NCBI GenBank assembly: GCA_028023455.1
Contig: JAQFVV010006216.1
Location: 3,488,877 to 3,552,876 of the forward strand
Origin: Epiperipatus broadwayi
Lineage: Eukaryota > Onychophora > Udeonychophora > Euonychophora > Peripatidae
Direction of reading: 5' to 3'
Length of the DNA: 64,000 bases
In this document: piece by piece, positions 1 to 13,027 of the stretch
Position numbering within the stretch: the first letter of the stretch is position 1
Layout of the letters: each line of letters starts with the position of its first letter
The notes under the pieces: generated by a model
Databases searched by the model: none
What the model saw: the letters and a program-made list of their open reading frames with translations, nothing else
What the model was told of the DNA's origin: nothing
Made by a program: the position numbers and the translations under genes

Positions 1-17
1 GCATTAGATTAAAAATA

Positions 18-470
18 TCAGGACAAGCCCAGCACTTTTTCTAATGTATAACTATTAAGTAGAAAATCTGAAATTTTCACATTCATGTCTTCCAATTCAG
101 CATTGGAATACATCTCCTGGGAGATCTCTTCTACTTGCACTATTCTCGCTTCTAACTGGTTCACCTCCCCATTGTTTAACTCCTCCCTCACTTCTTCCAT
201 GTTTTCTTTTAATTCTAAAATCTCAGACTTTTCTTCATCAACATCTTTTCTCATTACTTCTACTGCTTCCTGGCTTATGTCCATGCTTCCCATTAATTCC
301 TGTCTCATTTCCCTCATCTCTGTCCTAAGCTCACTAATTTCCTGCTTCATTATTTGCTGATTTTGGTTGATGTCTTCGCACATTTCCTTCATTATGTTCA
401 TTAACATTTGAAATGCACTTTCCTCTACTACTTGTGGGTTTTTAAAGAATATCGGGCTTACTTCTAGCAT
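18..470 (-). CDS. Gag-like coiled-coil ORF, copy 1 (retroelement remnant)
   Basis: An open frame of 150 codons rich in Glu, Lys, Met and Gln with heptad-like spacing (ELRTEMREMRQEL, ENMEEVREELNN). A long amphipathic coiled coil is the only visible domain. The same N-terminal sequence recurs at 3061-3330, upstream of a segment that looks like a gypsy Gag, so I read it as the amino-terminal part of a retrotransposon Gag. The last 28 or so codons (18-100) are unlike copy 2, so this copy is joined to unrelated DNA at about position 100. It could instead be an unknown coiled-coil protein. No RT, protease or zinc knuckle lies nearby. Confidence 0.4.
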   Translation of the reverse strand: MLEVSPIFFKNPQVVEESAFQMLMNIMKEMCEDINQNQQIMKQEISELRTEMREMRQELMGSMDISQEAVEVMRKDVDEEKSEILELKENMEEVREELNNGEVNQLEARIVQVEEISQEMYSNAELEDMNVKISDFLLNSYTLEKVLGLS

Positions 471-3400
471 TGCCCCTCCGTCACTTCCACTTTTGTCACT
501 GGTCTATCTAGCTTTATTTAAATATTAAAATTCTTTTTTCTCTATTTCAAAACGTATGTACAACCAACCTTAACCCTCATAGTACTATTTGTACACTTCC
601 TGTTCGTCTATCTTAAATTCGTCCAGAGTGTGCCCCTTTTTCTTTTTTCTTAAGGAATATGCCTCCACGTTATATATTATCATATAGCAATCATTGTTTA
701 CTAGATGCACTAATCTGACCGGTTCTCAAAAAAACAACACTATCACGCCTTCTAACTTCTTTCTCACTATCACCTATATTATTAATGGCTAACTTTGACT
801 ACACCATCTAAAAAATGTCCAACTGCAGCTTACGTTGGTCATACCATTTGAAACTAGTTTCGGGGCACATTGGTGCACCAAATGAACCGCCCACCTTATT
901 TTATATAATAATAACAAATAGAAATATATTATTATTCTTCCTTCCTTACTAAAACCATCCAATCTCTAAAGGTGCTTGCTCCTCAGGTAGAGTGAACAAT
1001 ATCATTGGCAGCAAGCTACCAATAATATAAACACTCGGCTACTAGACAAATACTGACCAAATAAACACTATTTATTTTAAGGTAAACCCTTTAGGTGCCA
1101 GTTAATCACATAGTAATTAACGTGTTTACCTGACCAGCAACGAATCTAGTACCTGAGGCCCCAGCTAGCTCATCGAATTGTAGCTCCTTTAAAAGAAAAG
1201 AAACCTCCGCCCAATCTAAAAATTATATTTTAAATAATAATGAAGATTTACCGTACATTAGACTTTGGCATCCTTAAAAAAAACAAATCCTCATTTTAAA
1301 AAAAGAATTCTCCTTATTCTTTTATTTGTAACTTAATCATTTTTTAATAACAATTAAGTCTTTTCCCTTCCCCCTTTACTAAAAATATTATTTCATCATA
1401 AATATGTGTATTCATTTATTAATATAAATATTTTAAAAGACAGTTTAAATCTTTTTTTTAAACGATTGTTTTGTTTTATAATTCAACCACTACATTCTTT
1501 CATTAACATAAATGTTTTAATATATTATAAACAATTAGATATATACATAATATATTGAATTAAAATTCACACACACATAAAATTAATGTCTTTGAATAAA
1601 GTTGAACACAGAAGCCGATATCATTTATATTTTCCAGATACTACTTGGTAAAGTTGAAAGTTTTATTTATTTATTTATCAGTTTTTTTAAAAAAATCAAG
1701 AATTAGAGAATATGAAAATTAAACATTACCTAGGATTTGAAATCTGAATTGACGTACATACAGCACGATGTAATTTCTATAAAATGTTATCTGTGACCAG
1801 TTAGTGCTAACCTTTAGTAAATATTCCCTGAATTTGTGATGTAACATGGCCTTCGTGGACTTTCAGCATAGACACTCCATTACTCTGTTGACTTTATCCG
1901 AACATAGTTTGCCCTCCAAACTATCTGCCAATGGTATTGCAGTGAAGGCTCCAGTTAGTTGCACAATACGATAAATTTAACAATGCATCATTTTGTCTGT
2001 ATAATAATTTATATAGTTTTCTTTTGATTCTATGAAATATTTTGAAAATATAATAATAATGGAATGTTGAAATTTTAAAACCGTCTTAAACAATGAAAGT
2101 TTTCTTATATCCAGCGTTTCTTATCTTATAAAATTATTGTACTTTTACTTTGCTCTGATTGGGCTTCTATTTTTTTTTTTTTTCAAAACTTTTACACATG
2201 CACACATTTAATTATTTTATTATAAAACAAAACGAATTTTTCTTTATTACTTTTTATTACGAACTAATCAAAAATAATATTAAATCATTTTTATTTCACC
2301 CTTGTTTTTTTTTTAAAAATAAAAAATCTTACCCTCTTTAAAAGCGTTTATTATTCCTTTACAATAAACCCCCCTACACTATTCTTTTGTTTTTAATTTT
2401 CTTTTCCTTCAACTTTTAACTTAATTTTCCCACTCTATTTTTTAAAGGTGAGATTTATTGAATATTACTACTTTTAAATAATACTACATATTCGATCATG
2501 ATGTACCTCAGTACATTATCTCTATTTCTCCCCTGAAACTAAAATATCATTCTGAGCATTTTAGTTTTCAAAATCTAAATTTATAAGTATTATATAAATC
2601 ACACTGCTTTATTTAATTGAAATTTGTTTTTTTCTATTCGCATGTAGCCATAATATTTATTATAATTTCCATCCCATTATATTTTTTATTTATGCTTGAT
2701 CAGGTGGCTCTTTCTGCCAAATGAGTTGTTCTGCCCATTCCATCTCCTGTATCGATCTGGAGGCTCTCGGGCTAAGTTGCCGTAATCCACCTGCATTAAA
2801 AATTCTGCCATTAGCGGCATGTTATACTGTAATATTCTAATAATCTGACCATCCGACATAGGAAATGCCATTAATGCCTTGAGTTTCGATACTTGTCGGT
2901 AAAGGGACTGCATGTACTTCTCCCCAAGCATTGGAATACCTCTCCTGGGATATCTCCTCTATTTGCACTATTCTCGCTTCTAACTGGTTCACCTCCCCAT
3001 TGTTTAACTCCTCCCTCACTTCTTCCATGTTTTCTTTTAATTCTAAAATCTGACTTTTCTTCAACATCTTTTCTCATTACTTCTACTGCTTCCTGGCTTA
3101 TGTCCATGCTTCCCATTAATTCCTGACTCATTTCCCTCATCTGTCCTAAGCTCGCTAATTTCCTGCTTCATTATTTCCTGATTTTGATTGATGTCTTTGC
3201 ACATTTCCTTCATCATGTTCATTAACATTTGAAATGCACTTTCCTCTACTATTTGTGGGTTTTTAAAGAATATCGAGCTTACTTCTAGCATTGCCCCTCC
3301 GTCACTTCCGCTTTCTTCCATTTTTGTCACCGATCTATCTAGCTTTATTTAAATATTAAAATTCTTTTTTCTCTATTTCAAAACGTATGTACAACCAACC

Positions 3401-5570
3401 TTAACCCTCATAGTTCTATTTTTATGCTTCCTGTTCGTCTTTCATAAACTCGTCCGGAGTGCCCCCTTTTTCTTTTTTCTTAAGGATTATGCCTCCACGT
3501 TATATATTGTCATATAACAATCACTGTTTACTAGATGCGCTAATCTGACCGGTTCTCTAAAAAAAACAACACTATCACGCCTTTTAACTTCTTTCTCACT
3601 ATCACCTATATTATTAATGACTAACTTTGACCACACCATCTAAAAAACGTCCAACTGCAGCTTACGTTGGTCATACCATTTGAAACGACTAGTTTCGGGC
3701 CACGTTGATGCACCAAATGAACCGCCCACCTTCTTTATTTTATATAATAATAACAAATAGAAATATATTATTATTCTTCCTTCCTTACTAAAACCATCCA
3801 ATCTCTAAAGGTGCTTGCTCCTCAGGTAGAGTGAACAATATCATTGGCAGCAAGCTACCAATAATATAAACACTCGGCTACTAGACAAATAGTGACCAAA
3901 TAAACACTTTATTTATTTTAAGGTAAACCCTTTAGGTGCCAGTTAATCACATAGTAATTAACGTGTTTACCTGACCAGCAATGTATCTAGTACCTGAGAC
4001 CCCAGCTAACTCATTGAAATGTAGCTGCCTTAAAAGAAAAGAAACCTCTGCCCAATCTAAAAATTCTATTTTAAATAATAATGAAGATTTACCGTACATT
4101 AGACTTTCGCATCCTTAAAAAAAACAAATCCTCATCTTAAAAGAAGAATTCTCCTTATTCTTTTATTTGTAACTTAATCATTTTTTAATAACAATTAAGT
4201 CTTTTTCCTTCCCCCTTTACTAAAAATATTATTTCATCATAAATATGTGTATTCATTTATTAATATAAATATTTCAAACGACAGTTTAAATTTTTTTTTT
4301 TAAACGATTGTTTTGTTTTATAATTCAACCACATACATTCTTTCATTAACATACATGTTTTAATATATTATAAACAACTAGAAATATACATAATATATTG
4401 AATTAAAATTCACACACATACAATTAATGTCTTTGAATAAAGTTGAACACAGAAGCCGATATCATTTATATTTTCCAGATACAACTTGGTAAAGTTGAAA
4501 GTTTTATTTATTTATTTATCACAGTTTTTTTAAAAAAAATCAAGAATTAGAGAATATGAAAATTAAACATTACCTAGGATTTGAAATCTGAATTGACATA
4601 CATACAGCACAATGTAATATCTATAAAATGTTATCTCTGACCGGTTAGCGCTAACCTCCAGTAAATCTTCCCTGAATTCATGATCTTACATGGCCTTCAT
4701 GGATTTTCAGCATAGACACTCCGTTACTCTTGACTCTATCCGAACATGGTTTGCCCTCCCCACTATCTGCCAATGGTATTGCAGTGAAGGCTCCAGTTAG
4801 TTGCACAATACGATTAATTTATCAATGCATCATTTTGTCTATATAACAATTTATATAGTTTTCTTTTGATTCTTTGATTTTATGAAATAATTTGAAAATA
4901 TAATAATGGAATGTTGAAATTTTAAAACCATCTTAAACAATGAAAAAGTTTTCTTATCTCGTGAAATTATTGTACTTTTACTTTGCTCTGATTGGGCTTC
5001 TATTTTTTTTTTCCAAAACTTTTACACACACACACATTTAATTATTTTATTATAAAACAAAACAAATTTTTCTTTATTACTTTTTATTACGAACTAATCA
5101 AAAATAATATTAAATCTTTTTTATTTCACCCTTCTTTTTTTTTTTAAATAAAAAATCTTACCCTCTTTAAAAGCGTTTATTTTTTCTTTAACAATAAACC
5201 CCCCTACCCTACTCTTTTGTTTTTAATTTTCTTTTCCTTCAACTTTTAACTAAACTTAATTTTCCCACTCTATTTTTTAAAGGTGAGATTTATTGAATAT
5301 TACTACTTTTAAATAATACTACATATTCGATCATGATGAACTTCGGTACATTATCTCCATTTCTCCCTAACTAAATATCATTACATTTTATTTTCAAAAT
5401 CTAAATTTATAAGATTATATAACCCACTCTTTATTTAATTGAAAGTTTTTTCTATTCCATTACCATAATTTATTATAATTTCCTTCCCATTATATTTTTT
5501 ATTTATCTCGATCAGGTGTTTCTCAAATGGTTTCCCAAATGAGCGTTCTCCCATTCCATCTCCTTACATC
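100..5570. repeat. Direct tandem duplication of a ~2.83-kb unit
   Basis: Bases from about 100 to 2750 recur from about 2929 to 5565 in the same orientation at an offset of roughly 2828-2841. The match covers the coiled-coil ORF and about 2.2 kb of A+T-rich non-coding DNA, with scattered substitutions and small indels. Landmarks include ACGTATGTACAACCAACC (near 551 and 3384) and GAAGCCGATATC (1611 and 4452). Bases 2700-2928, between the copies, hold the Gag-like C-terminal stretch. The unit may be the leader plus gag start of one retroelement. No LTR termini are clear. Confidence 0.75.
2686..3330 (-). pseudogene. Gag-like ORF, copy 2, frameshifted near 2930
   Basis: Two overlapping frames read as one broken protein. 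The frame starting at 3330 begins MTKMEESGSDGGAMLEV and gives the coiled coil. After a frameshift near 2930, the frame at 2931-2686 continues with LYRQVSKLKALMAFPM, then IIRILQYNMPLMAEFL and RYRRWNGQ. The second part has the pattern of arthropod gypsy Gag proteins: a Lys/Arg helix, a short loop, then an ILQYN-type helix before the C-terminus. Another frame break lies near 3130. There is no CCHC knuckle. I infer a dead LTR-retrotransposon gag; the family is not certain. Confidence 0.45.
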
Positions 5571-5702
5571 TACCCCAAGCATAATCCATCTCAAAATTCC
5601 CCATTTCTTCACCACCACCCATCTTTCTAACATTAACTATTATATTTAACCTATTTCTAATCATCTACCATCCAATATCCATTCTTTTACATATTCGATC
5701 AC

Positions 5703-6109
5703 GATGTACCGCGGTACAATATATTCCAATACACTACGCACATTTCTGACATTTAAACTACTTCCCTGTAGTCATTATCAAGAATCTACAAATATATATA
5801 CATTATTGTTATAATGACATATTTTTAAACTCATAATATAATAACATTTCTTTAGCATCTACATACATTTCATTAGCATCTACATACATTTCATTATATA
5901 AATTAAATATATCAAATTTGAAGGTGTTTAGCTTTCACGTTATTATATAAATTAAAGACATGTAGATGCTAAAGAAATGTTATTATATTAAGAGTTAAAA
6001 AATATATAATTATAACAATAATAAATATATTTGTAGATCACTGATAATGACTACAGGTAGTAGTGTAGTAAACATGTGTATAATGTATTGGAATATATAT
6101 GGGTACATG
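5703..6109. repeat. Foldback/MITE-like hairpin, ~140-bp inverted arms
   Basis: The left arm (about 5703-5865) and right arm (about 5960-6109) are inverted copies. TATTCCAATACA near 5722 pairs with TGTATTGGAATA near 6084, and ACATTTCTTTAGCATCTACAT near 5846 pairs with its complement near 5960. The loop contains a 23-bp direct duplication of the motif ACATTTCATTAGCATCTACAT. There is no coding capacity. This resembles a MITE or foldback element; no target-site duplication was identified. Confidence 0.65.
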
Positions 6110-7602
6110 AAAATAATTTTTTTTTTTTTTTAAAAAAAAAAGAGAGAAAAAATTTTATTGAATTTTTATGTATGAAAATTTAATTAAGGTTTAGTAACAC
6201 TTAAACTCTTTTGTAACTATTTCTAATTACTACTTATTAAATTTTTTATTTTCTTAATTGAATTAAAATGTACACACACACACATTTATTTAAATTAGTA
6301 AGCTTAATTATTTCTAAACTGCTCTATTATTATTATTATTTTTTAATTGTTATTATGCACATATTATATATTTATGTGAATAATCAAATTAATTCAGTAA
6401 AACATAATAATAATTTTCTCCCTTTTTAAGCAAATTGACTTCATCTATATAAAATGATATATAAACATTTTTCTCTTTATGAAATTAGATGAAGATCAAA
6501 GATCTATTATTTTTTCAACAAGTTAGAGACTAAATTGTTGCTGAAGCCAAAAATGAATGAATGTCAAAGTGAAATTTGCAAATTTCTTTTTGCTGGGAAA
6601 AATATTAATAACTATATAACACATTTGGATGCATGAGATTTAAATATAGAAATCAGAGAGAGAAAATCAAATACTGTACAACAAGCAAAACTAAAAAGTA
6701 AAATAAAATCTTATTTTCAAAATGTTTTAATTCTTATGTAAACAGAATTACATTCATAAACAATATCCATTATCAATATGTATTTTATAATGTAAAAATT
6801 GTATTAAATTATTTTGATATAAGGTTTCATTTAAAATTATTAATGGTATCTTTTATTTATTATTATAGTATACTGTAATTTGCATAAAATGTTAAAAAGA
6901 TGGATCAATTGTCATAATCATAAAAAGTAAAATATGAACAATATATATGTATTTAATAATCATAAAAATAAATGCTAAAGCTGTAGTATTATGCATATTA
7001 TTATCAAGAAAATAACTATACATTGTGTCGGTATTATCATTTAAATTAATATTGTGCCATATTAAGATTAAATGAAGTCAGATAATAGTAAAAAAAATAA
7101 TGTTTATGTAGCTTTGAACATTGTAGTTTAAATTAATTGAAAAAAATCAGATGTCAAGATATGTTTGAAAGTGAAAGAATATCTTTAAAAGGAGAGTAAT
7201 TGTAAGAACAAGAAATAAGCTAAACATTAAAAGAAATTCTGAAAAGATGTATGAAATGGATGATGAGAAAATATCAAACTATAGATAACAAATTGATGAA
7301 GTCTTCTGAAAATCTCAGAGCAGTTGATTAAATACGCTCCCCCCCCCCCCTTTTAAATGATGCACATTCTTCAACTAATTCCATATCTTTTTAAGAGAGC
7401 AAACATTCTTTTGACACAATTCAGATCATTATATTTTTGCATTATTCTACATGTATAATGATAAATTAAATAAGACAAACAGAAAATAATATATTTATAA
7501 AGTCATATATAAAATAATCATTTTTTTAAAAAAATATATAAATATAGATTGTATATATGATTTACATTTTTTTTAAAAAGAAACAATAATTCAAAAAATT
7601 TT
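6110..7602. other. Non-coding A+T-rich DNA, nothing recognised
   Basis: Low-complexity A/T runs, a (CA)n-like patch near 6270 and a 10-C run near 7340. No open frame, repeat family or RNA gene is recognisable. Confidence 0.6.
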
Positions 7603-8325
7603 CTAATCGTCTTCATGATTGTGATCAAATTTTTTTTTAAGAATACTAATTTGCGCTTCATTACCAGTTTGTGCTTTCTCTTTGGATAATCTGTAATAAT
7701 TACTAGCTATTTTATCTCTTTCATTCATTTTTGTAATTATTGTTCTCTGATTCCTTTTATAAGCAAAATAATGCATCAACATTCCAATAGTAATAAGGCC
7801 ACAACAACCAAACACAATAAATGAATTATGAAGTTTCTTCAAACCTTTTATACCATAATATGGCTTGTTTTCATAATATTTATCCTTAGATTTGTCGCGC
7901 ATATGGTATATGCTTTCGTCACGCCAAAAGGTAGATTCTGGATACACTGTTTGATTATAAGCATTTTTGTAATGTTTTAATCTTTCATCATATCTCTTTC
8001 TGCTTTCAGGTTTACCCAGAACTGAAAAGGCATTGTTAATTTCAATAAATTTTTGATCGTTTTTATCTTGATTTACATCAGGATGCCATTTTTTGGATAA
8101 TTTTATAAAAGCAGATCTGATTTCGGAAGAAGATGCATTAGGCTTTATTTGTAAAGTTTCATAATGAGTTTTGGTAAAATTAGACAAGTATCTGCGACTC
8201 CTTGATGCGGAAAAAGTTACTTTACACAATAATTTTTTGAAATTAAAATAGATGTTTTTGACATTTGTAATTTTAAAATAGTTAATAAAATTCATCCCAA
8301 AATAAAAATTAAAAAAAAAAAACAA
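7603..8325 (-). CDS. DNAJC4: DnaJ homolog, subfamily C member 4-like
   Basis: A 240-aa intact single-exon protein. Residues 54-118 form a J domain: HYETLQI opens helix I, HPD is at 81-83 after KLSKKW, and the helix III/IV signature AFSVLGKPESRKRYDE follows. J domains stimulate Hsp70 ATPase through the HPD loop. Residues 167-189 (SFIVFGCCGLITIGMLMHYF) form one membrane helix. The basic tail then has NERDKIASNYYRLSKEKA, the pattern I associate with DNAJC4, whose usual length is also about 240 aa. The first 60 residues lack Asp and Glu, which could act as a mitochondrial or membrane targeting segment. The start may be Met1 or Met11. Both follow an A-rich stretch and neither is proven. No intron is needed; a retrocopy is possible, but the frame is undamaged. 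The J domain is certain; the subfamily is likely. Confidence 0.85.
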   Translation of the reverse strand: MFFFFNFYFGMNFINYFKITNVKNIYFNFKKLLCKVTFSASRSRRYLSNFTKTHYETLQIKPNASSSEIRSAFIKLSKKWHPDVNQDKNDQKFIEINNAFSVLGKPESRKRYDERLKHYKNAYNQTVYPESTFWRDESIYHMRDKSKDKYYENKPYYGIKGLKKLHNSFIVFGCCGLITIGMLMHYFAYKRNQRTIITKMNERDKIASNYYRLSKEKAQTGNEAQISILKKKFDHNHEDD

Positions 8326-8811
8326 TTATATTTTTAAAATATTCAGATCAGCAACATTAATAATTTTAAAAATTAGTAACGTAATTACTGAAAGTTGTTT
8401 AAAGCTTACAGAAAGAGAGTACCTTTAAAAAATATTTATAGCAAAATGTTTAATAATTTTAGTATATCTCCTAGCCTTTTGATATTTCGAATTTTATTAT
8501 TTTTAATATAGTACTATTATTTATATATTAATAAGAAATAATGAAAAACCAACAATAATAATAATTTTGAATCATAAAATGGAATGGAAAGAGGGAATAA
8601 TGGTATAATTTCCGGAGATGATTTTACCTAAACACTATCCAACAACTTCCGTTTCCAGAGAAGTAAGTATTAAAAATTATGATTATTTAATTTCTCGTTA
8701 CTTACAGTAATAATAAAATTGCCATCTAATAGTATTTTTTCAACATTAAAGTAAATAAAGTTTGTTTATTTAATATCAAAGATTATATTCTATATATACT
8801 AAGTATTAAAA
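8326..8811. other. Intergenic DNA upstream of the DnaJ gene
   Basis: A/T-rich sequence that should hold the promoter of the minus-strand DnaJ gene. No convincing TATA box, initiator or CpG-rich patch was seen. Confidence 0.4.
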
Positions 8812-8880
8812 CAGGCAAAACTCTATACGTTAAGAGCAAGCATAAGAAATGATAATCATGTGATATTTATTGGCTTATAA
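8812..8880. repeat. Degenerate relic related to hammerhead-repeat flanks
   Basis: AACAGGCAAAACTCTATACG and then GATAATCATGTGAT resemble the edge motifs of the 454-bp hammerhead units (AACAGAGCAAAACTC and GTGATCATGTGATG). A better copy lies at 18471-18550. No ribozyme core is present. Confidence 0.35.
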
Positions 8881-9177
8881 TATGTATTGTATAAAAAAAT
8901 TGTTCCGAATTCAAAGATGCTTTTAAATTCATATTATTTTTTGTATTCATCTATTGCTGATTTAAAGTTCATATTAAAATATACTTTAACATCACTATTG
9001 ATCCATTGTAAATTTGATTTTTCTCCGAATCTGTTCCAATACATTGCATTTCTAAGCGCGGCTAATAAATTTACGTATTCGTCCGACTCGTTGTAACATA
9101 TTTCAATTTTTTAAAATCTCTTGATCTATTTTAGTACATAAATTGTGAATCTACGATTATCTCTTTTTGCTACAGTT

Positions 9178-12120
9178 CAATCTTTTAATTCTTTCAACGA
9201 TGTCACCTTGTTAATCGTAATGTGTATTTGTTCACATTTTGTTTGTAGTATGTATTTTTTGTATTACATTGCTATTAAGTATTTTTTTATTTATTATCTT
9301 TTACATTTTAATAAATTTTAATGTAATTGTAATATAGTAACATACGTAAGATTTTCGAATAATAATTTACTTCTAATTTTGAAAACTAGAGGGCGAAGAT
9401 GATTTTTATGCTGTGGTCGCTAAAGTAAATCTTTACCGAATAATATCACTATTGTATTTTTCCAATCATAGTTGATTATTCGGCTTACAAAAGAGCAATG
9501 ATAATGTGATGTAAAATACTTCTTAAATGAAATCAGAAGTTTCTGTGCGTAGCCACGAGTCTAGAAATTTTATTAATCAAATAAAAGCTATTTTTTTAAA
9601 ACCGTTATGCACTACAATTAGTTCATCTACTTTTTCCTTCATATTAGCAAATCACCTACCACGCACACACTCTTCACTTTTTCCCCCCGGCATATTCCAG
9701 TTTAATAAAAGTTGTTTCTACTTTTACAGTTCTCATTTACCTTATAAAGACTTAAATAAAATTTAAAAATCATAAAATCTCTATGTCTTTTGCTTTCTTT
9801 CCAGATCTTACATCAATATCTTACAATCAAAAAATAAATATTCAATACTTTTCCTTCTATTTCTTCATAAACTACTTATACTTTCTAAATCTTTATTCCA
9901 TTTTTGCCTTTGTTTCTGGATATCTAAGATTATGTCCCTATACCAAATAAAAAAAAAAATCTCCCTTTAACATATATTCTTTAATATTTTACATATTTTT
10001 TAAATTACTCCAAATTAATTTTTATTCATTTTCCATAACTTTAGTTATTTTTTCTAATTAACTTATTTATCCTTTTTCCCCACACTGCAATATTATGTAT
10101 CTGCAATACATTCTCTGCATATTTTTCCAATTTCTTAAATGAATACATAGAAATAAGTTATCTATCTATTCATTTTTGCATGTTGTAAAATATTTGTTGC
10201 CTTAAGAATTTGTTGTTTTTACCACATAGTCCTATTAAGCACTATTTTTACTAATCTATTTTTTATTCATGTATTGTAATATTCTAAACATTTTAATTTT
10301 CTTTCATTAATTAAAAGAGAAGTCTATCCAGTTTTTCTTAAACAGTCTTATTTACTTCCAACAATTCACCAATCAATCCATATCTATTTAATTCTTATTG
10401 TTTTTAACCAAAAATTTCTTAGTTTCCTAGTTAAAACACATCATTTCCAAATACAAGTGCAGACTCTCATCTGTTTCAAAATTATTCTACATATCTCATA
10501 TTTATTATATAAAATTTTATACCAGATTTTTAAATAATCTCATTCTATTTTTGTGCTTTTCTTCTCAATTCTTAATTTCCACCTAGTGAAAAGATGATTT
10601 ATTTTCTCCAAACTGCTTGGAGTACATTGTTAAAATTAACACATAATTTATGTAGCAAAGGTTAACAATTTCCTACAACTTTAAGGCTAGCCTGTTGGAT
10701 CACAAATTATGGCATGGAATATAACATTATGTTTCATACCTTTATTTTCAATACTCTCCCTATGATCACATTATCTTGCAAATCATTTGAAAACGTTTTG
10801 CAAGTTATATTATCATTGCTATATATAATTTGAATAATTTCAAATGTTACTCTGTTGTTTCATCCTGAAAACACAATCACATTTTTTGTCATAGATCGGT
10901 ACTGACACATTAGCACCTTAAAATTTTTGTAATGTTGTTATGGAACATGTGTTAATTTAGAAATGGTACTGCAGACAACTTGGAGAGAGAACCAGTCACC
11001 TTTCACTATGATACACTATGTGTAATTTCATTTTCCATTTAAAAAAATATGAAATTAAAGAGAAAGGATTTCACCTTTTTAACATATGCGCTTACTGATT
11101 TTTATAATAGCTCAGTGATGCTGTGTTGAGTGCAGAGGACACTCTCAAACACAAGTTAAAGACTTTATAAAGATAAAAATGGCCATTTTATCTTTAACCT
11201 AAATTCTGATTTATATAAGCCAAATATGAAGCATCTTGGTTTGAGAGAGTGAAGATGTTATTCTGTTCACTTTTATAACCATTACTTTTTTACTTGCATT
11301 AACATTCACAAAATCTTTTGATTTATTATAAATTAATAGAAATTATGTAACATTCAAATGTATTTATTAAGCACATAGATCATATGAAATTAAAGAGAAA
11401 AGTGAATCCTTTTTCTTTAGTTTCCTATCATTTATGCTCTTAATAAATAAATTTGAATGTTAACAAAGTATTTAAATAGCTATGCTCTTCATTTCTTCAA
11501 AATACATTTCTCCTAATTTCTGTTTTTCAAGTTTATCTTTCCATTAGTTTTTGCTTCATTGAATTTAATTTTCATCTTTCTTTTTTCCTCTCCATGCTTC
11601 TCTAATAATATTTTTATATTTTTTTACATTATTATGAAAAACAACAAAAAAAATCACCAAATTATACATTCTAATTTCAATTATGGGAATCCCTATATTC
11701 ATTCTTTATCAATTTCAGCCTCCAGTACTTTTGAAAATATTATAAATAATAGAGATGATGAAAAACATTCCTGTTCAATCCAATTTCATGTATAACTTCC
11801 ACTAATTCTATATCTCCCAATTATTATTTATAAAAAATTATTTTTGCAAAGACTTTTTAATTATTCATAACAATCCAAGTTTATTCCTACATTTTTAAGA
11901 AATTCTCACAATTTATTCCTATTCACCCTTTTATAAGTTTTCTATATCTAAAAATGTAATAAATAATAGTTTGGTTTTTTTGAAAGTTTATTTCAAACAA
12001 CTGAGCTATAGTGACTAAATTATCATCTCCTTGAACAACACCTATTCTAAAGCTCTTCCAAAATTTTATTCTCCATCTAGATGTTAAACTTATCAATTAA
12101 ACATATGTAAATATTTTATA
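9178..12120 (-). mobile_element. Highly degenerate non-LTR retrotransposon relic
   Basis: On the minus strand, 12063-12004 reads WKSFRIGVVQGDDNLVTIAQ, which fits reverse-transcriptase motif B (GxxQGD) of RTE/CR1-like LINEs. About 2.8 kb downstream on that strand, 9209-9178 reads DIVERIKRLN, matching the start of the usual C-terminal RLKWxWAGHIAR region. The sequence between is full of stops, with no frame longer than about 80 codons. The relation between the two ends is inferred from order and orientation only. Confidence 0.35.
11349..11461. repeat. 113-bp perfect-type hairpin (two ~53-bp arms)
   Basis: AACATTCAAATGTATTTATT at 11349 is the inverted partner of AATAAATAAATTTGAATGTT ending at 11461. 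Almost the whole segment folds on itself with a very short loop. A partial copy of one arm (ATATGAAATTAAAGAGAAAGG) lies at 11047-11067, so this is a repeated foldback unit. Confidence 0.6.
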
Positions 12121-13027
12121 TACTATAAAAGTTATTGTTGTAGTTAGTTAACTATATAAAATCTTTCCCCTTTTCTTTATATAATAATCTGATTCTCACA
12201 CCCGTTCATTCATTTAGAATCATATCTATAATTTTATTAAAACTGTTGTGAACTAACTCTGGCATATCTTCTCATATTACCATATCATTTAGATTTTCTT
12301 CATTTTTTCTTTTTTAAATTTATGTAGCCTTCTCTTCAATTCCACATATGTTACTATTCATTATATTAGTTTATGTAATAAATCAAATTCATTTGATGAC
12401 TCTCCTTCACTCAAAAATTTTATTTCGCATTCTCTTTCCTCTGCATTTAACAATACATTTTTTCTTCTTCAAAATTTGCACAAAATTTTCGTCCTGCATT
12501 AATTTTTATTAAAATTCGTTCCATTTCTATTGTAATTCTTTTCTGTTATCATTATTATTGTTTTTTTTTTTAAAGTAGATATCACAGTAATTTTTATCTC
12601 CTTTGATTTGTTTTTTACATCCTCTTTATAATCTCTATATGACTTTCTTCTTTCTTTTATATTTTCTGAAGTTTTCACTCCTTCATTTATTCTTATTAAT
12701 TCTGTTATTTTAAATAAACACTTATTTGGGAATATTTTTCATCATATTAATCTATTCTTCACAACTTTTAAAAATACCATCTTTTGTAATTATTTGCAAG
12801 ATACTATTATAACTATTCAGTTTAACATCATATTCATCATCCAGTCAATCTTTTTATAAATTTCATTATGTAGCCTTTCAGATATATCTAATTCTATAAT
12901 ATAAAATTAAAATTATTACTACATTCTTTTTTTTTTCTCATCAAGCATTTTAATTGTATCTGTCTTTTCTAATTCCTCTTTATCTATCAATGATTAATCT
13001 ATAATTTTACTTCAGATTTTCATTCAT

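Noticed and set aside
85-360. 91-codon open frame on the plus strand
   Set aside because: Antisense shadow of the coiled-coil ORF; Ser/Ile-rich with no domain. The minus frame repeats in copy 2 and has coding character.
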